DNA of 64,000 nt from Luteimicrobium album (GTDB taxonomy: Bacteria; Actinomycetota; Actinomycetes; Actinomycetales; Cellulomonadaceae). A program made the translations under genes and the position numbers. The notes under the pieces are model-generated. The model did not search any database. It was not told where the DNA came from and saw only the letters and a program-made list of their open reading frames with translations. Positions 30,354-39,289 of this stretch are shown here, piece after piece (the first letter of the stretch is position 1; the number at the start of each line of letters is the position of its first letter). The DNA lies in contig NZ_BSUK01000001.1 of assembly GCF_030161555.1 (NCBI RefSeq), forward strand, positions 3,968,001 through 4,032,000, in the 5' to 3' direction.

Positions 30354-33300
30354 CTACGCGCCGACCGGCTCCTCCGACCGCAGCCGCTGCGAGATGACCG
30401 TCGTCACGCCGTCGCCGCGCATCGTCACGCCGTAGAGGGCGTCCGCGATCTCCATGGTGCGCTTGTGGTGCGTGATCACGATGAGCTGGGAGTCGCGCTG
30501 GAGCTCGGCGAAGATCTCGAGGAGCCGCCCGAGGTTGGTGTCGTCGAGGGCGGCCTCGACCTCGTCCATCACGTAGAACGGGCTGGGCCGCGCCTTGAAG
30601 ATGGACACGAGGAGCGCGACGGCGGTCAGGGAGCGCTCGCCGCCGGACAGCAGGGACAGCCGCTTGACCTTCTTGCCGGCGGGGCGTGCCTCGACCTCGA
30701 TGCCGGTGGCGAGCATGTCGGACGGGTCGGTGAGCACGAGCCGCCCCTCGCCGCCGGGGAACAGCCGGGGGAACACCTGCTCGAACTGGGCGGCGGTGTC
30801 CGCGTAGGCCTCGGCGAAGACCCGTTCGACGCGCTCGTCGATCTCCTTGACGATCTCGAGCAGGTCGGCGCGGGACTTCTTGAGGTCGGCGAGCTGCTCG
30901 GTGAGGAAGGTGTGGCGCTCCTCGAGGGCGGCGAACTCCTCGAGGGCGAGAGGGTTGACGCGCCCGAGCTGGCCGAGGCGGCGTTCGGCGGTGCGCAGGC
31001 GCTTCTCCTGCTCGGCCCGGTCGAACGGCACCTCGCGGGGCGGGGCGTCGGGGTCGTCGTCGGGCGCGGCATCGAGGACCGGGACGGACCGGTGCGGGCC
31101 GAACTCGTCCACGAGCACCTCGGGGTCGACCCCGAGCTCGTCGACGGCGCGCTGCTGGAGCTGTTCGACCCGGAGCTGCTGCTGGGCCCGTGCGACCTCG
31201 TCGCGGTGGGCGACGTCGGTGAGGTCGCGGAGCTCGCCGACGAGCTTCTCGACGTCGGCCCGCGCGCTGACGAGCCCGACCTCCCGTTCGGCGCGGGCGG
31301 CCTCAGCGGCGGCGCGCTCGTCGGCGGCCTGGGCGACGGCCCGTTCGACGGCGGCGAGCGCCAGCCCGGCGCCGGTGACGACGGCCTGGGCGCGTGCGGC
31401 CTGGACGGCGCGGGCCCGTTCGCGTTCGGCGGCGACGCGGCGAGCCTCGCGCTCGGCGGCGGCCGCGCGAGCGAGCGACTGGGCGCGCCCCGCGAGCGCT
31501 CGCGCCCGCTCCTCGCTCGTGCGCAGGGCGAGGCGCGCCTCGGTCTCCTGCTGCCGTGCCGCCGTCGCCGCCTGCGCCCGGGCGTCCTGCTCCTCGGTGG
31601 CTGCCTCGATCGCGTCCTCGGACTCCTCGGGGGCGAGCTGGGCGGCCTCCAGGCGAGCCGTGAGCGCTTCGAGCGCCTCCTCCTGCTCGACGAGCGACGC
31701 CTCCGCCGTCGCGAGGCGGTCGCCCGCGCGCTCGGCCTCGGCGCGCGCCGCGCGGGCGGTCGCGCCCAGGTGCCCGAGCTCCTCTGCGACGGCCGCGAGG
31801 CGCGCGTCGGACTCGTTGAGGCGTGCGAGGGTCTCGTCGTGGCGGGCGCGGGCGGACTCCTCGGCCTGGGTAGCACCGGCCAGCTCGAAGCGGGCCCGCT
31901 CCCCCGCCGCGACCGCGACCTCGAGCGCGTGGCGCCCCTCCTCGAGCGCGGCCTGCAGGTGCAGGACACCGGGGGACGACGCCGACCCGCCCGCGGCGTG
32001 CGCGCCCGCGAGCAGGTCCCCGCCGAGCGTCACGACGCGGACGGCAGGGTGCGCGGCGACGAGCGCCCGCCCGTGGGCGAGGTCCGGCACGACGACGACG
32101 TCCGCGAGCAGCGCGTCCAGCCCCGCCCGCGCCGAAGGGGCCGCGGTGACGGCCTCGGTGGCCCACCGTGCACCGTCGGGCAGCGTGACGCCGCCCGGAC
32201 GAGAGGGGCCGGCGGCACCGGGCTCCCCGACGACGAGCGTCGCGCGACCGGCGTCCTGCTCGCGCAGCCAGCGCAGCGCGTCGACCGCGGCGTCGAGGGA
32301 CTCGACGGCGACGGCGTCGGCCAGCGGGCCGAGGGCGGCGGCGACCGCGTCCTCGAACCCGGGCTCGACGGCGAGCGTCGCCGCGACGGACCCGAGCGTG
32401 CCCGGCTGGTCGTCGGCGAGCAGGGCGCCCGCGCCGTCCTTGCGGTCGAGGCTCAGCTCGAGCGCCTCGACGCGCGCGGACCACTGCGTGCGGTCGCGCT
32501 CGGCATCGGCGGCCTGCTCCTTGAGCCCGGCGACCCGGGCGACCGCGGCCTCGAGAGCCCCGGCCGCCTCCTCGTGCTCGGTGTCGAGATCGACCTCGCC
32601 GGCCTCGTCGCCCACGACTCGGGCCTCCAGCTCGGTGAAGCGCGCGCCGGCCTCGGCCCCGCGCCGCTCCGCCTCGGCGACCGCCTCGCGGATCCGGCCG
32701 AGCTCGGCCTGGGTCGCCTCGACCCGACTGCGCTGGGCGGCCACCTGGCCGGACAGCCGGGCGAGCCCCTCGCGCCGGTCGGCGGACGCACGCTGCAACG
32801 CCGCGAGCGCGCGCTCCGCGGCGGTCGCGGCGTCCTCGGCCCCGGCCCGCGCCTCGACGGCCTCCTCGAGCCCAGCGCGGGCGAGCTCGACCTCGCTCGT
32901 GAGCTCACGCTCCGCGTCGCGGGCACGCTCCGCCTGCGCGTCGAGGTCGTCGGGGTCGGCGCCGCGCTGGAGCGGCTCCGCGGAGCCGAGCAGCCGGAGC
33001 CGCTCGGCCGCGAGCGTCTGGGTGCCGCGCAGCCGCTCGCGCAGCGCCGACAGCCGGTAGTACGTGTCGTTGGCCTCCGTGACGGCCGGGCTGGCCGCGG
33101 CGGCCTGCTGCTCGAGCCCGGTCAGCGCCTCGCGCGCCGCGGTGAGAGCCGCCTCGACGCGCGCCTGCTGCTCGCGCAGCGCCGTCTCGCCGGCGAGGTC
33201 CTGCTCGAGGGACGCGAGCGCCTGGGCGAGGTCGTCGGCGAGCAGACGGGACCGCGCGTCGCGCACGTCGGCCTGGATGAACTGGGCCTTGCGCGCCACC

Positions 33301-33928
33301 TCGGCCTGGCGGCCGAGCGGCCCGAGCTGGCGCCGCACCTCCGACGTGAGGTCCGCGAGCCGCGTGAGGTTGCCCTGCATCGCGTCGAGCTTGCGGACCG
33401 CCTTCTCCTTGCGCTTGCGGTGCTTGAGGACGCCAGCGGCCTCCTCGACGAACCCGCGGCGCTCCTCGGGCGTGGCCCGCAGGACGGCGTCGAGCTGTCC
33501 CTGCCCGACGATGACGTGCATCTCGCGCCCGATCCCCGAGTCGGAGAGCAGGTCCTGGATGTCGAGGAGTCGGCACGACGACCCGTTGATCGCGTACTCG
33601 CTGCCGCCGCTGCGGAACAGCGTGCGGCTGATCGTGACCTCGGAGTACTCGATGGGCAGCGCGCCGTCGGCGTTGTCGATGGTGAGCGAGACCTCGGCAC
33701 GGCCGAGCGGGGGCGCCCCGCTGTGCCGGCGAAGATGACGTCCTCCATCTTGCCGCCGCGCAGCGACTTGGCCCCCTGCTCGCCCATCACCCAGGCCAGC
33801 GCGTCGACGACGTTCGACTTCCCGGAGCCGTTCGGGCCCACCACGCACGTCACGCCGGGCTCGAACCGCAGCGTCGTCGACGACGCGAACGACTTGAACC
33901 CGCGGAGCGTGAGGGTCTTGAGGTGCAC
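30354..33928 (-). CDS. smc: Chromosome segregation protein SMC (one frameshift)
   Basis: Condensin ATPase that organises the chromosome. It has 1191 residues after repair. The N-terminal head begins [20 protein letters not shown] with the P-loop [16 protein letters not shown]. Long Ala/Glu/Arg coiled coils flank a hinge around residues 510-660. The C-terminal head has the signature [17 protein letters not shown] and Walker [14 protein letters not shown]. The frame breaks at the G-run 33709-33713, between DVIFAGTAG and [20 protein letters not shown] 33928 gives the standard start. Confidence 0.94.
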
Positions 33929-34009
33929 GACGCCGAGCCTAGTTCGGGAGGCGAAGGAATCCAGGGACCTCGACGCCGACCTCACTCCGGGTCGGCTCGT
34001 GCCGGAACC

Positions 34010-34444
34010 TCACAGGCCGGGGAACCAGAGCCCGATCTCGCGCTCGGCGGACTCGACCGAGTCGGAGCCGTGGACGAGGTTCTGCTGGACCTTGAGGCCC
34101 CAGTCGCGGCCGAGGTCGCCGCGGATCGTGCCGGGCGCGGCGGCCGTCGGGTCCGTGGCGCCCGCGAGCGAGCGGAAGCCCGGGATGACGCCCTGGCCCT
34201 CGGCGACGACCGCGACGACGGGCCCGGACTTCATGAACTCGACGAGCGGGGCGTAGAACGGCTTGCCCTCGTGCTCGGCGTAGTGCGCGGCGAGGAGCTC
34301 GTCGGAGGCGGTGAGCAGCTGGACGGCGGCAAGCGCGTAGCCCTTGGCCTCGATCCGTCGCAGGACCTCCCCCACGAGGCCGCGGCGGACGCCGTCGGGC
34401 TTGACGAGGACGAGGGTGCGTTCGGTGCTGTTCGGCGTGCTCAT
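34010..34444 (-). CDS. ndk: Nucleoside diphosphate kinase
   Basis: Balances NTP and dNTP pools by phosphate transfer through a phospho-His; 144 residues. RTLVLVKPDGVRRGLVGEVL starts the fold, and the active-site His lies in NLVHGSDSVESAEREIGLWF. ATG 34444 gives MSTPNSTERT. It follows the DUF4233 gene, matching the folC-DUF4233-ndk order seen in related genomes. Confidence 0.95.
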   Translation of the reverse strand: MSTPNSTERTLVLVKPDGVRRGLVGEVLRRIEAKGYALAAVQLLTASDELLAAHYAEHEGKPFYAPLVEFMKSGPVVAVVAEGQGVIPGFRSLAGATDPTAAAPGTIRGDLGRDWGLKVQQNLVHGSDSVESAEREIGLWFPGL

Positions 34445-34486
34445 GGGCCACACCCTACCGGCGCGACGACGGCGTCCTCGCCCTGC

Positions 34487-35025
34487 TCAGGCGTCCGGAC
34501 CGGTGCCTGCCCGACGGCGGCCGCGCACCTTCGGCTCGACGTTCGGCGCCGTCTCGGGGTGCTCCGCGTCGTACACGGCGCGCTCGGCGTCGACGCGCCC
34601 GCCGAGCCGCAGCGCGGCCACCCAGAGCACGGCGAAGATGCCGCCGGCGACGAACATGAACGGCACCGCGAGCCCGCCCGCGATGACCGGGACCTGCACG
34701 AGGGTGCCGGCGAGGTAGCCGCCCGGTGCCGTCACGAGCCGGGACAGGACGAGCAGCACGACCGACAGCACGAGGCCGACCGTCCAGATGACGGCTCCGC
34801 TCGGCGGGTCGAACAGCGGCCAGGCGTTCGGGACGGTCCGCAGCCCGTACGCCACCAGGGTGCAGAAGAAGACGACGAACGCCTCGAGCAGCAGCACGGT
34901 CTGCGTGAACTGGGGCTTGGCGGCGGCGCGCGGCTTGATCCGGTCGCCCGGCAGCGGGACGTCCTTGGGCAGGGTGCGACGCTGGGGCTCGGGGCGCGCG
35001 GGGCCGTCGGAGGGGTGCTGCTCAC
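34487..35025 (-). CDS. DUF4233 membrane protein (one frameshift)
   Basis: A protein of about 179 residues with four predicted membrane segments, starting near VLLLEAFVVFFCTLVAYGL. There is a charged Arg-rich tail (VEPKVRGRRRAGTGPDA). Members of this family lie between folC and ndk in many Actinobacteria; the function is unknown. The N-terminus is in another frame (VSSTP), and adding one base to the G-run 35012-35015 joins it to SDGPARPEPQRRTLPKDVPLPGD. GTG 35025 is therefore the likely start. Confidence 0.75.
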
Positions 35026-35060
35026 CGCTCCAGGATACGGTCCGGCGCGGGCGCTTCGGC

Positions 35061-35095
35061 CCGCGAAGTAGACGTCCGCGCCATCTACCTCGCGG
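35061..35095 (-). terminator. Hairpin downstream of dhaM
   Basis: A 12-bp stem (35061-35072 with 35084-35095, one position a G-U pair in RNA) lies 26 bases past the dhaM stop and ahead of the DUF4233 gene. Confidence 0.5.
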
Positions 35096-35120
35096 TCAGG
35101 CGTGGTCGGCGGGGCGCGGG

Positions 35121-35872
35121 TCAGGCCTCGCCGAAGCCGCCCTCGATCGCGCCCGCGACGGCGTCGAGAGCCTCGTGCGCCTGCGGACCGCTCGCGGTGA
35201 CCTCGACCTCCTGGCCGCCAGTGACCCCGAGACCCATGAGCTCGAGCACGCTCGCCGCCTCGACCCCGCCGACGGTGACCTCGGCATCGAAGCCGGAGGC
35301 GGTCCGGGCGAGCTCGGCAGCCGGGCGGGCGTGCAGACCGAGCGGGTTGCGGATCGTGACGGTCCGGCGGAGCACCGCGGCAGCATCGCGTGCACCGGGA
35401 CCGGCCTCGCCGCCGCCCTCCGGAGGCGGGGACGTCGGGGGCGGCCCGGGGCTCGCGGTCGGCGCGAACGTACGGCCCGCTTCCTCCGCGACGCGCAGGA
35501 CGGCGTCCGCGGGCTCTCCCCGTTCGCGGCGACGGCCGACGCGACGGCGCCCTCCACGAACGGCGCCGTCGCCAGGTGCACGCGGGCGGCGGCGTCGGGG
35601 TCGAGGAACTCGACCACCGACTCGACCGTGAGGATCGCCGAACCCAGGTCGGCCAGCACGACGACGCCGTCGGCCGCCGCCAGGGCCCGGCCGATCGCGT
35701 CCTGGACCCGGTCGAAGTCGGTGCCCAGGCCGCCGTCGGGCAGGCCGCCCGCCGCCTCGATCGTCACCGCGGGCGCCATCTGCGCGGCCAGCCGCGCCGT
35801 CCCACGAGCGAGCTCGTCGGCGTGCGAGACGAGGACGAGCGCCGTCGGGGTGCGACCGCCGGGATCCGTCAC
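35121..35872 (-). CDS. dhaM: DhaM-HPr fusion, PTS phosphoryl donor of dihydroxyacetone kinase (one frameshift)
   Basis: Passes phosphate from the PTS to DhaL-bound ADP. It has 250 residues after repair. The N-terminal EIIA-Man-like domain carries LVLVSHADELARGTARLA (phospho-His) and VVVLADLGSAILTVE. A Pro/Gly linker of about 35 residues leads to an HPr domain with NPLGLHARPAAELART (His15 site), then VEAASVLELMGLGV. The E. coli protein has an additional EI fragment that is absent here. The frame breaks at 35518-35521 (AANG to GEPADAVLR). The GTG start overlaps the dhaL stop (GTGA). Confidence 0.88.
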
Positions 35873-36510
35873 GGCTCGGGCTCCGACGCGACCACGCCGG
35901 CCGCGAGGATGAGCGCCGTCGACGTCGCGCCCGGGTCCTGGTGGCCGATGCTCCGCTCGCCCAGGTAGCTGGCGCGGCCCTTGGTCGCGAGCAGCGGGAT
36001 CGTCCCCTCGGCGCCCTTCTGCGCCGCTTCGGCCGCCGCCGCGAACACGGCGCGCGCGTCACCGCCGCCGTCGGCTGCCTGCACCGCGGCCTGGACGGCG
36101 GGGCTGAGCGCGTCGACCATCGTCTTCTCGCCGACCGTCGCCTTGCCGCGCGCCTGCACGCCCTCGAGCGCCCCCTCGAGGACGGCGACGACGCCGCGGC
36201 CGTCCAGCTCGGGCAGGTCGGCCACCTTGGCAGCCCGCAGGAACGCCGTCCCGTACAGCGGGCCTGCGGCGCCCCCGACGGTCGACATCAGCGTCGTCGC
36301 GACGAGCTTGAGCACGTCGGAGACGTGCGCCGGCGGCTCCGGAAGGGCGTCGAGCTTCGCGACGACCGCCGTGAAGCCACGGTTCATGTTCTCGCCGTGG
36401 TCGCCGTCGCCGATCTGCCGGTCGAGCTCGGTCAGCTCCTCCTTGTTCGCCGCGATGCTGCGCGCCGTCTCCCGGACCCAACGCTCCGCCCAAGCCACGT
36501 CAGCCGCCAT
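35869..36510 (-). CDS. dhaL: Dihydroxyacetone kinase subunit DhaL
   Basis: ADP-binding subunit that transfers phosphate to dihydroxyacetone held on DhaK; 213 residues. LDRQIGDGDHGENMNRG supplies the Asp residues that chelate the Mg-nucleotide. TLMSTVGGAAGPLYGT and GATVGEKTMVD-like motifs (here GKATVGEKTMVDAL) follow, and GRASYLGERSIGHQDPGATS ends the domain. ATG 36510 has GAGGAGG about five bases upstream. Confidence 0.93.
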   Translation of the reverse strand: MAADVAWAERWVRETARSIAANKEELTELDRQIGDGDHGENMNRGFTAVVAKLDALPEPPAHVSDVLKLVATTLMSTVGGAAGPLYGTAFLRAAKVADLPELDGRGVVAVLEGALEGVQARGKATVGEKTMVDALSPAVQAAVQAADGGGDARAVFAAAAEAAQKGAEGTIPLLATKGRASYLGERSIGHQDPGATSTALILAAGVVASEPEP

Positions 36511-36576
36511 TCCGCCCTCCTCGTTCTCGTCGTCCGCGCTCGCCGCGCACCCCGGGTCCAGCCTCACGCGGCCGCG

Positions 36577-37572
36577 TCACCACCGCAGCGCGGCCGTGTG
36601 CACCGGGGCGTCCCAGAGCGTCGTCAGCTCGTCGTCGAACCGCAGGACGGTCACCGACGCGCCCTGCATCTCGAGCGAGGTCACGTAGTTGCCGACCAAC
36701 GACCGCGCGACGACGACGCCGCGTGCCTCGAGCAGCTTGCGCGCCTGACGATAGACCACGTACAGCTCCGACGACGGCGTCCCGCCCATGCCGTTGACGA
36801 ACAGCAGCACGTTCTCGCCCGAGGCGAGGTGCAGGTCCTCCGCGACCGGGTCGAGCAGCCGCTGGGTGATCGCGTCGGCGGGCTCGAGCTTGATGCGGTG
36901 CCGGCCCGGCTCGCCGTGGATCCCGATGCCGATCTCGACCTCGTCCTCGGGCAGGTCGAAGCTCGGCTTGCCGCTCGCCGGCACCGTGCACGCCGTCAGC
37001 GCCACGCCCATCGAGCGCACGTTCGCGTTGACGCGCGTCGCCACAGCCGCGACTCCCGCGAGGTCGTCGCCGCGGTCCGCGGCCGCTCCCGCGATCTTCT
37101 CGACGCAGACCGTCCCGGCCACCCCGCGCCGGCCCGCGGTGTACAGGGAGTCCTGGACGGCGACGTCGTCGTTGGTGATGACGGTCGCGACCTCGACGTC
37201 CTCCGCCTCGGCGAGCTCGACCGCCGTCTCGAAGTTCAGGACGTCGCCCGTGTAGTTCTTCACGATCGCGAGGACGCCCGCACCCCCGTTCGCGGCCACC
37301 AGCGCCGGGGCGATCTGGTCCGGCGTCGGCGACGTGAACACGGGTCCCGGGACCGCGGCGTCGAGCATGCCCTGCCCGACGAACCCGGCGTGGAGCGGCT
37401 CGTGGCCCGAGCCGCCGCCCGAGACCAGGCCGACCTTGCCCTCGACGGCCCCGCCCACGCGGCTCACGTAGATCGGGTCGTAGTGGGCCTCGACGATGTC
37501 GGAATGCGCCGCGACGAAGCCCTCGACGGACTCGACGACGGCGTCAGCGGGATCGTTCAGCAGCTTCTTCAC
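36577..37572 (-). CDS. dhaK: Dihydroxyacetone kinase subunit DhaK
   Basis: Binds dihydroxyacetone as a hemiaminal on a histidine; 331 residues. VGLVSGGGSGHEPLHAGFVG contains the substrate-binding Gly loop and its His. LAIVKNYTGDVLNFE and GIGIHGEPG (with the catalytic His) follow. GTG 37572 has GGAGGG about ten bases upstream. The dhaK-dhaL-dhaM operon points to glycerol or dihydroxyacetone use. It is lodged between folC and DUF4233-ndk, which are normally adjacent. Confidence 0.94.
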   Translation of the reverse strand: MKKLLNDPADAVVESVEGFVAAHSDIVEAHYDPIYVSRVGGAVEGKVGLVSGGGSGHEPLHAGFVGQGMLDAAVPGPVFTSPTPDQIAPALVAANGGAGVLAIVKNYTGDVLNFETAVELAEAEDVEVATVITNDDVAVQDSLYTAGRRGVAGTVCVEKIAGAAADRGDDLAGVAAVATRVNANVRSMGVALTACTVPASGKPSFDLPEDEVEIGIGIHGEPGRHRIKLEPADAITQRLLDPVAEDLHLASGENVLLFVNGMGGTPSSELYVVYRQARKLLEARGVVVARSLVGNYVTSLEMQGASVTVLRFDDELTTLWDAPVHTAALRW

Positions 37573-37660
37573 TGTGCTCGCCCTCCGTGGCAGTGGTCCA
37601 GCGCCCCGGAGGCTCCGGGGCGACGTCGTCGGCGTGCGCCGCCCCCGCCGTGCCCGCCGT

Positions 37661-37709
37661 CTGAAACCATCAAACACCGGGGCGCGCGTCTGCGCGCGGC
37701 ACCTGAAAC
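37661..37709. promoter_or_regulatory. Candidate operator half-sites upstream of dhaK
   Basis: CTGAAAC occurs at 37661-37667 and 37703-37709, exactly 42 bases apart (about four helical turns). The first is followed by a near-palindromic CATCAAACACC. They lie 90-140 bases before dhaK. A looping repressor is a guess; no regulator gene is adjacent. Confidence 0.3.
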
Positions 37710-37747
37710 AACGTGCACGACAGCCCCCGCAGGACGTGCCTGACGCA

Positions 37748-37854
37748 GACGCGTCGGAGGGAAGGGGCGCGCGGTCGTGGTGGGTCTGGCGGGAGCCGAG
37801 CGAGGGACGAGCGAGGCGGATGGAAGACCGCGCGCCCCTTTCCTCCGCCGCGTC
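37748..37854 (-). repeat. Three-copy 3' element, copy 2 (downstream of folC)
   Basis: Arms 37748-37776 and 37826-37854 form about 29 pairs with one mismatch and one G-U. They enclose a 49-base loop with GGCGGGAGCCGAGCGAGGGA and CGAGCGAGGCGGATGG. The loop differs from copies 1 and 3 by three positions: two single-base deletions and one substitution. The element begins eight bases after the folC stop. Confidence 0.7.
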
Positions 37855-37861
37855 GACCCCC

Positions 37862-39289
37862 TCAGCCGCGGCCGAGGAGGATGCGGGCGTCCGCCGCCAT
37901 GATGACCGAGCCCGTGACGACGACGCCCGTGCCCGCACCCACGCCGGTCTCGTCGCCGGCCTCCGCGAGGTCGACGGCGACCTGGAGCGCCTCGGAGAGC
38001 TGATCCGCGACGTGCACTCGGTCCTCGCCGAACACGTCGTTCGCGATCTCGGCGAGCTCGTCGGGCGGCGTCGAGCGCGGCGACGACGACTGCGTCACGA
38101 CGATCTCCGCGAGGACCGGCTCGAGCGTCGCGAGGACGCCCTCGGCGTCCTTGTCGCCCAGGATCCCGACGACGCCCACGAGGCGCGTGAAGGCGAACGC
38201 CTCGTCGAGCGCGGCCACGAGAGCCTCGACGCCGGCCGGGTTGTGCGCCGCGTCGACCACGACCGTCGGAGACGACCGCACGACCTCGAGTCGCCCGGGC
38301 GACGTCGCGTCCCCGAACGCGGCCTCGACGACCCCGCCGTCGAGCGCGCGCCCGCCCGTGAGCAGCGCCTCGCCCGCCGCGAGCGCCAGCAGCGCGTTGT
38401 GCGCCTGGTGCTCGCCGAACAGCGGCAGGTAGACGTCCTGGTAGACGGCGCCCGGGGTGCGCAGCGTGAGCATCTGCCCGCCGACGGCGACGGTCCGCTC
38501 GACGACGGCGAGCTCCGCGCCCTCCCGGAGCAGCCGGGCGTGGCGCGCCCGTACCACCGCGGCGATCTCCTCCGCGGCCTCCTCGACCTGGTCGGCGACG
38601 ACGACGGTCGCGCCGTCCTTGATGATGCCCGCCTTGGTGTGCGCGATCTCCTCGATGGTGTCGCCGAGCCACGCCTGGTGGTCGAGCGCCACCGGCGCGA
38701 TGACGGCGACCTCCGCGTCGAGCACGTTCGTCGAGTCCCACTCGCCGCCCATGCCCACCTCGACGACGGCCACGTCCACCGGCGCGTCGGCGAACGCCGC
38801 GTACGCGAGCACGACGAGCACCTCGAAGAAGGACAGGCGCGCACGGCCCTCGCCCTCGAGCTCGGCGTCGACGATCTGGACGTACGGGAAGACGTCGTTC
38901 CAGATGTCGACGAACCGCTCGGCGCTGATCGGCTCCCCGTCGACCTGGATCCGCTCGGTCACGCTCGTGAGGTGCGGGCTGGTGAAGAGCCCGGTCCGCA
39001 GGCCGTGCTCGCGCACGAGCCGCTCGGCCATGCGCGCGGTGCTCGTCTTGCCGTTGGTCCCGGTCACGTGGATGGCGCGGAACGCGCGCTGCGGGTCGCC
39101 GAGGACCTCCATGACGCGCTGCACCCGGTCGAGCGACGGGTTGATCTCGTGCTCGGGCGCCCGCGCGACGATGTGCGCCCAGATCCGGTCGAGGTCCGCC
39201 TGCGCGGCCACGTCCTCGGCGGCGCGCTTCGCGTCGGCGCCCTTCTTCCGGGCCTGCCCCTTCCCCGCACCCGCCGGCCGGGCGCTCAT
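37862..39289 (-). CDS. folC: Folylpolyglutamate/dihydrofolate synthase
   Basis: Mur-ligase-fold enzyme that glutamylates folates; 475 residues with a Lys/Ala-rich N-terminus of about 25 residues. The P-loop is HVTGTNGKTSTARM. SPHLTSVTERIQVDG, VVEVGMGGEWDSTNV, DHQAWLGDTIEEIAHTKAGI and the C-terminal VVVDAAHNPAG are present. Its ATG overlaps the ileS stop by four bases, so ileS and folC are coupled. Confidence 0.94.
   Translation of the reverse strand: MSARPAGAGKGQARKKGADAKRAAEDVAAQADLDRIWAHIVARAPEHEINPSLDRVQRVMEVLGDPQRAFRAIHVTGTNGKTSTARMAERLVREHGLRTGLFTSPHLTSVTERIQVDGEPISAERFVDIWNDVFPYVQIVDAELEGEGRARLSFFEVLVVLAYAAFADAPVDVAVVEVGMGGEWDSTNVLDAEVAVIAPVALDHQAWLGDTIEEIAHTKAGIIKDGATVVVADQVEEAAEEIAAVVRARHARLLREGAELAVVERTVAVGGQMLTLRTPGAVYQDVYLPLFGEHQAHNALLALAAGEALLTGGRALDGGVVEAAFGDATSPGRLEVVRSSPTVVVDAAHNPAGVEALVAALDEAFAFTRLVGVVGILGDKDAEGVLATLEPVLAEIVVTQSSSPRSTPPDELAEIANDVFGEDRVHVADQLSEALQVAVDLAEAGDETGVGAGTGVVVTGSVIMAADARILLGRG

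Noticed and set aside
30028..30435. Small ORFs in the region downstream of smc
   Set aside because: Their codons are made of the inverted repeats on both strands. They have no Shine-Dalgarno and no recognisable domain.
36059..39270. Antisense arginine-rich ORFs across dhaL, dhaK and folC
   Set aside because: Out-of-frame reflections of well-supported minus-strand genes.
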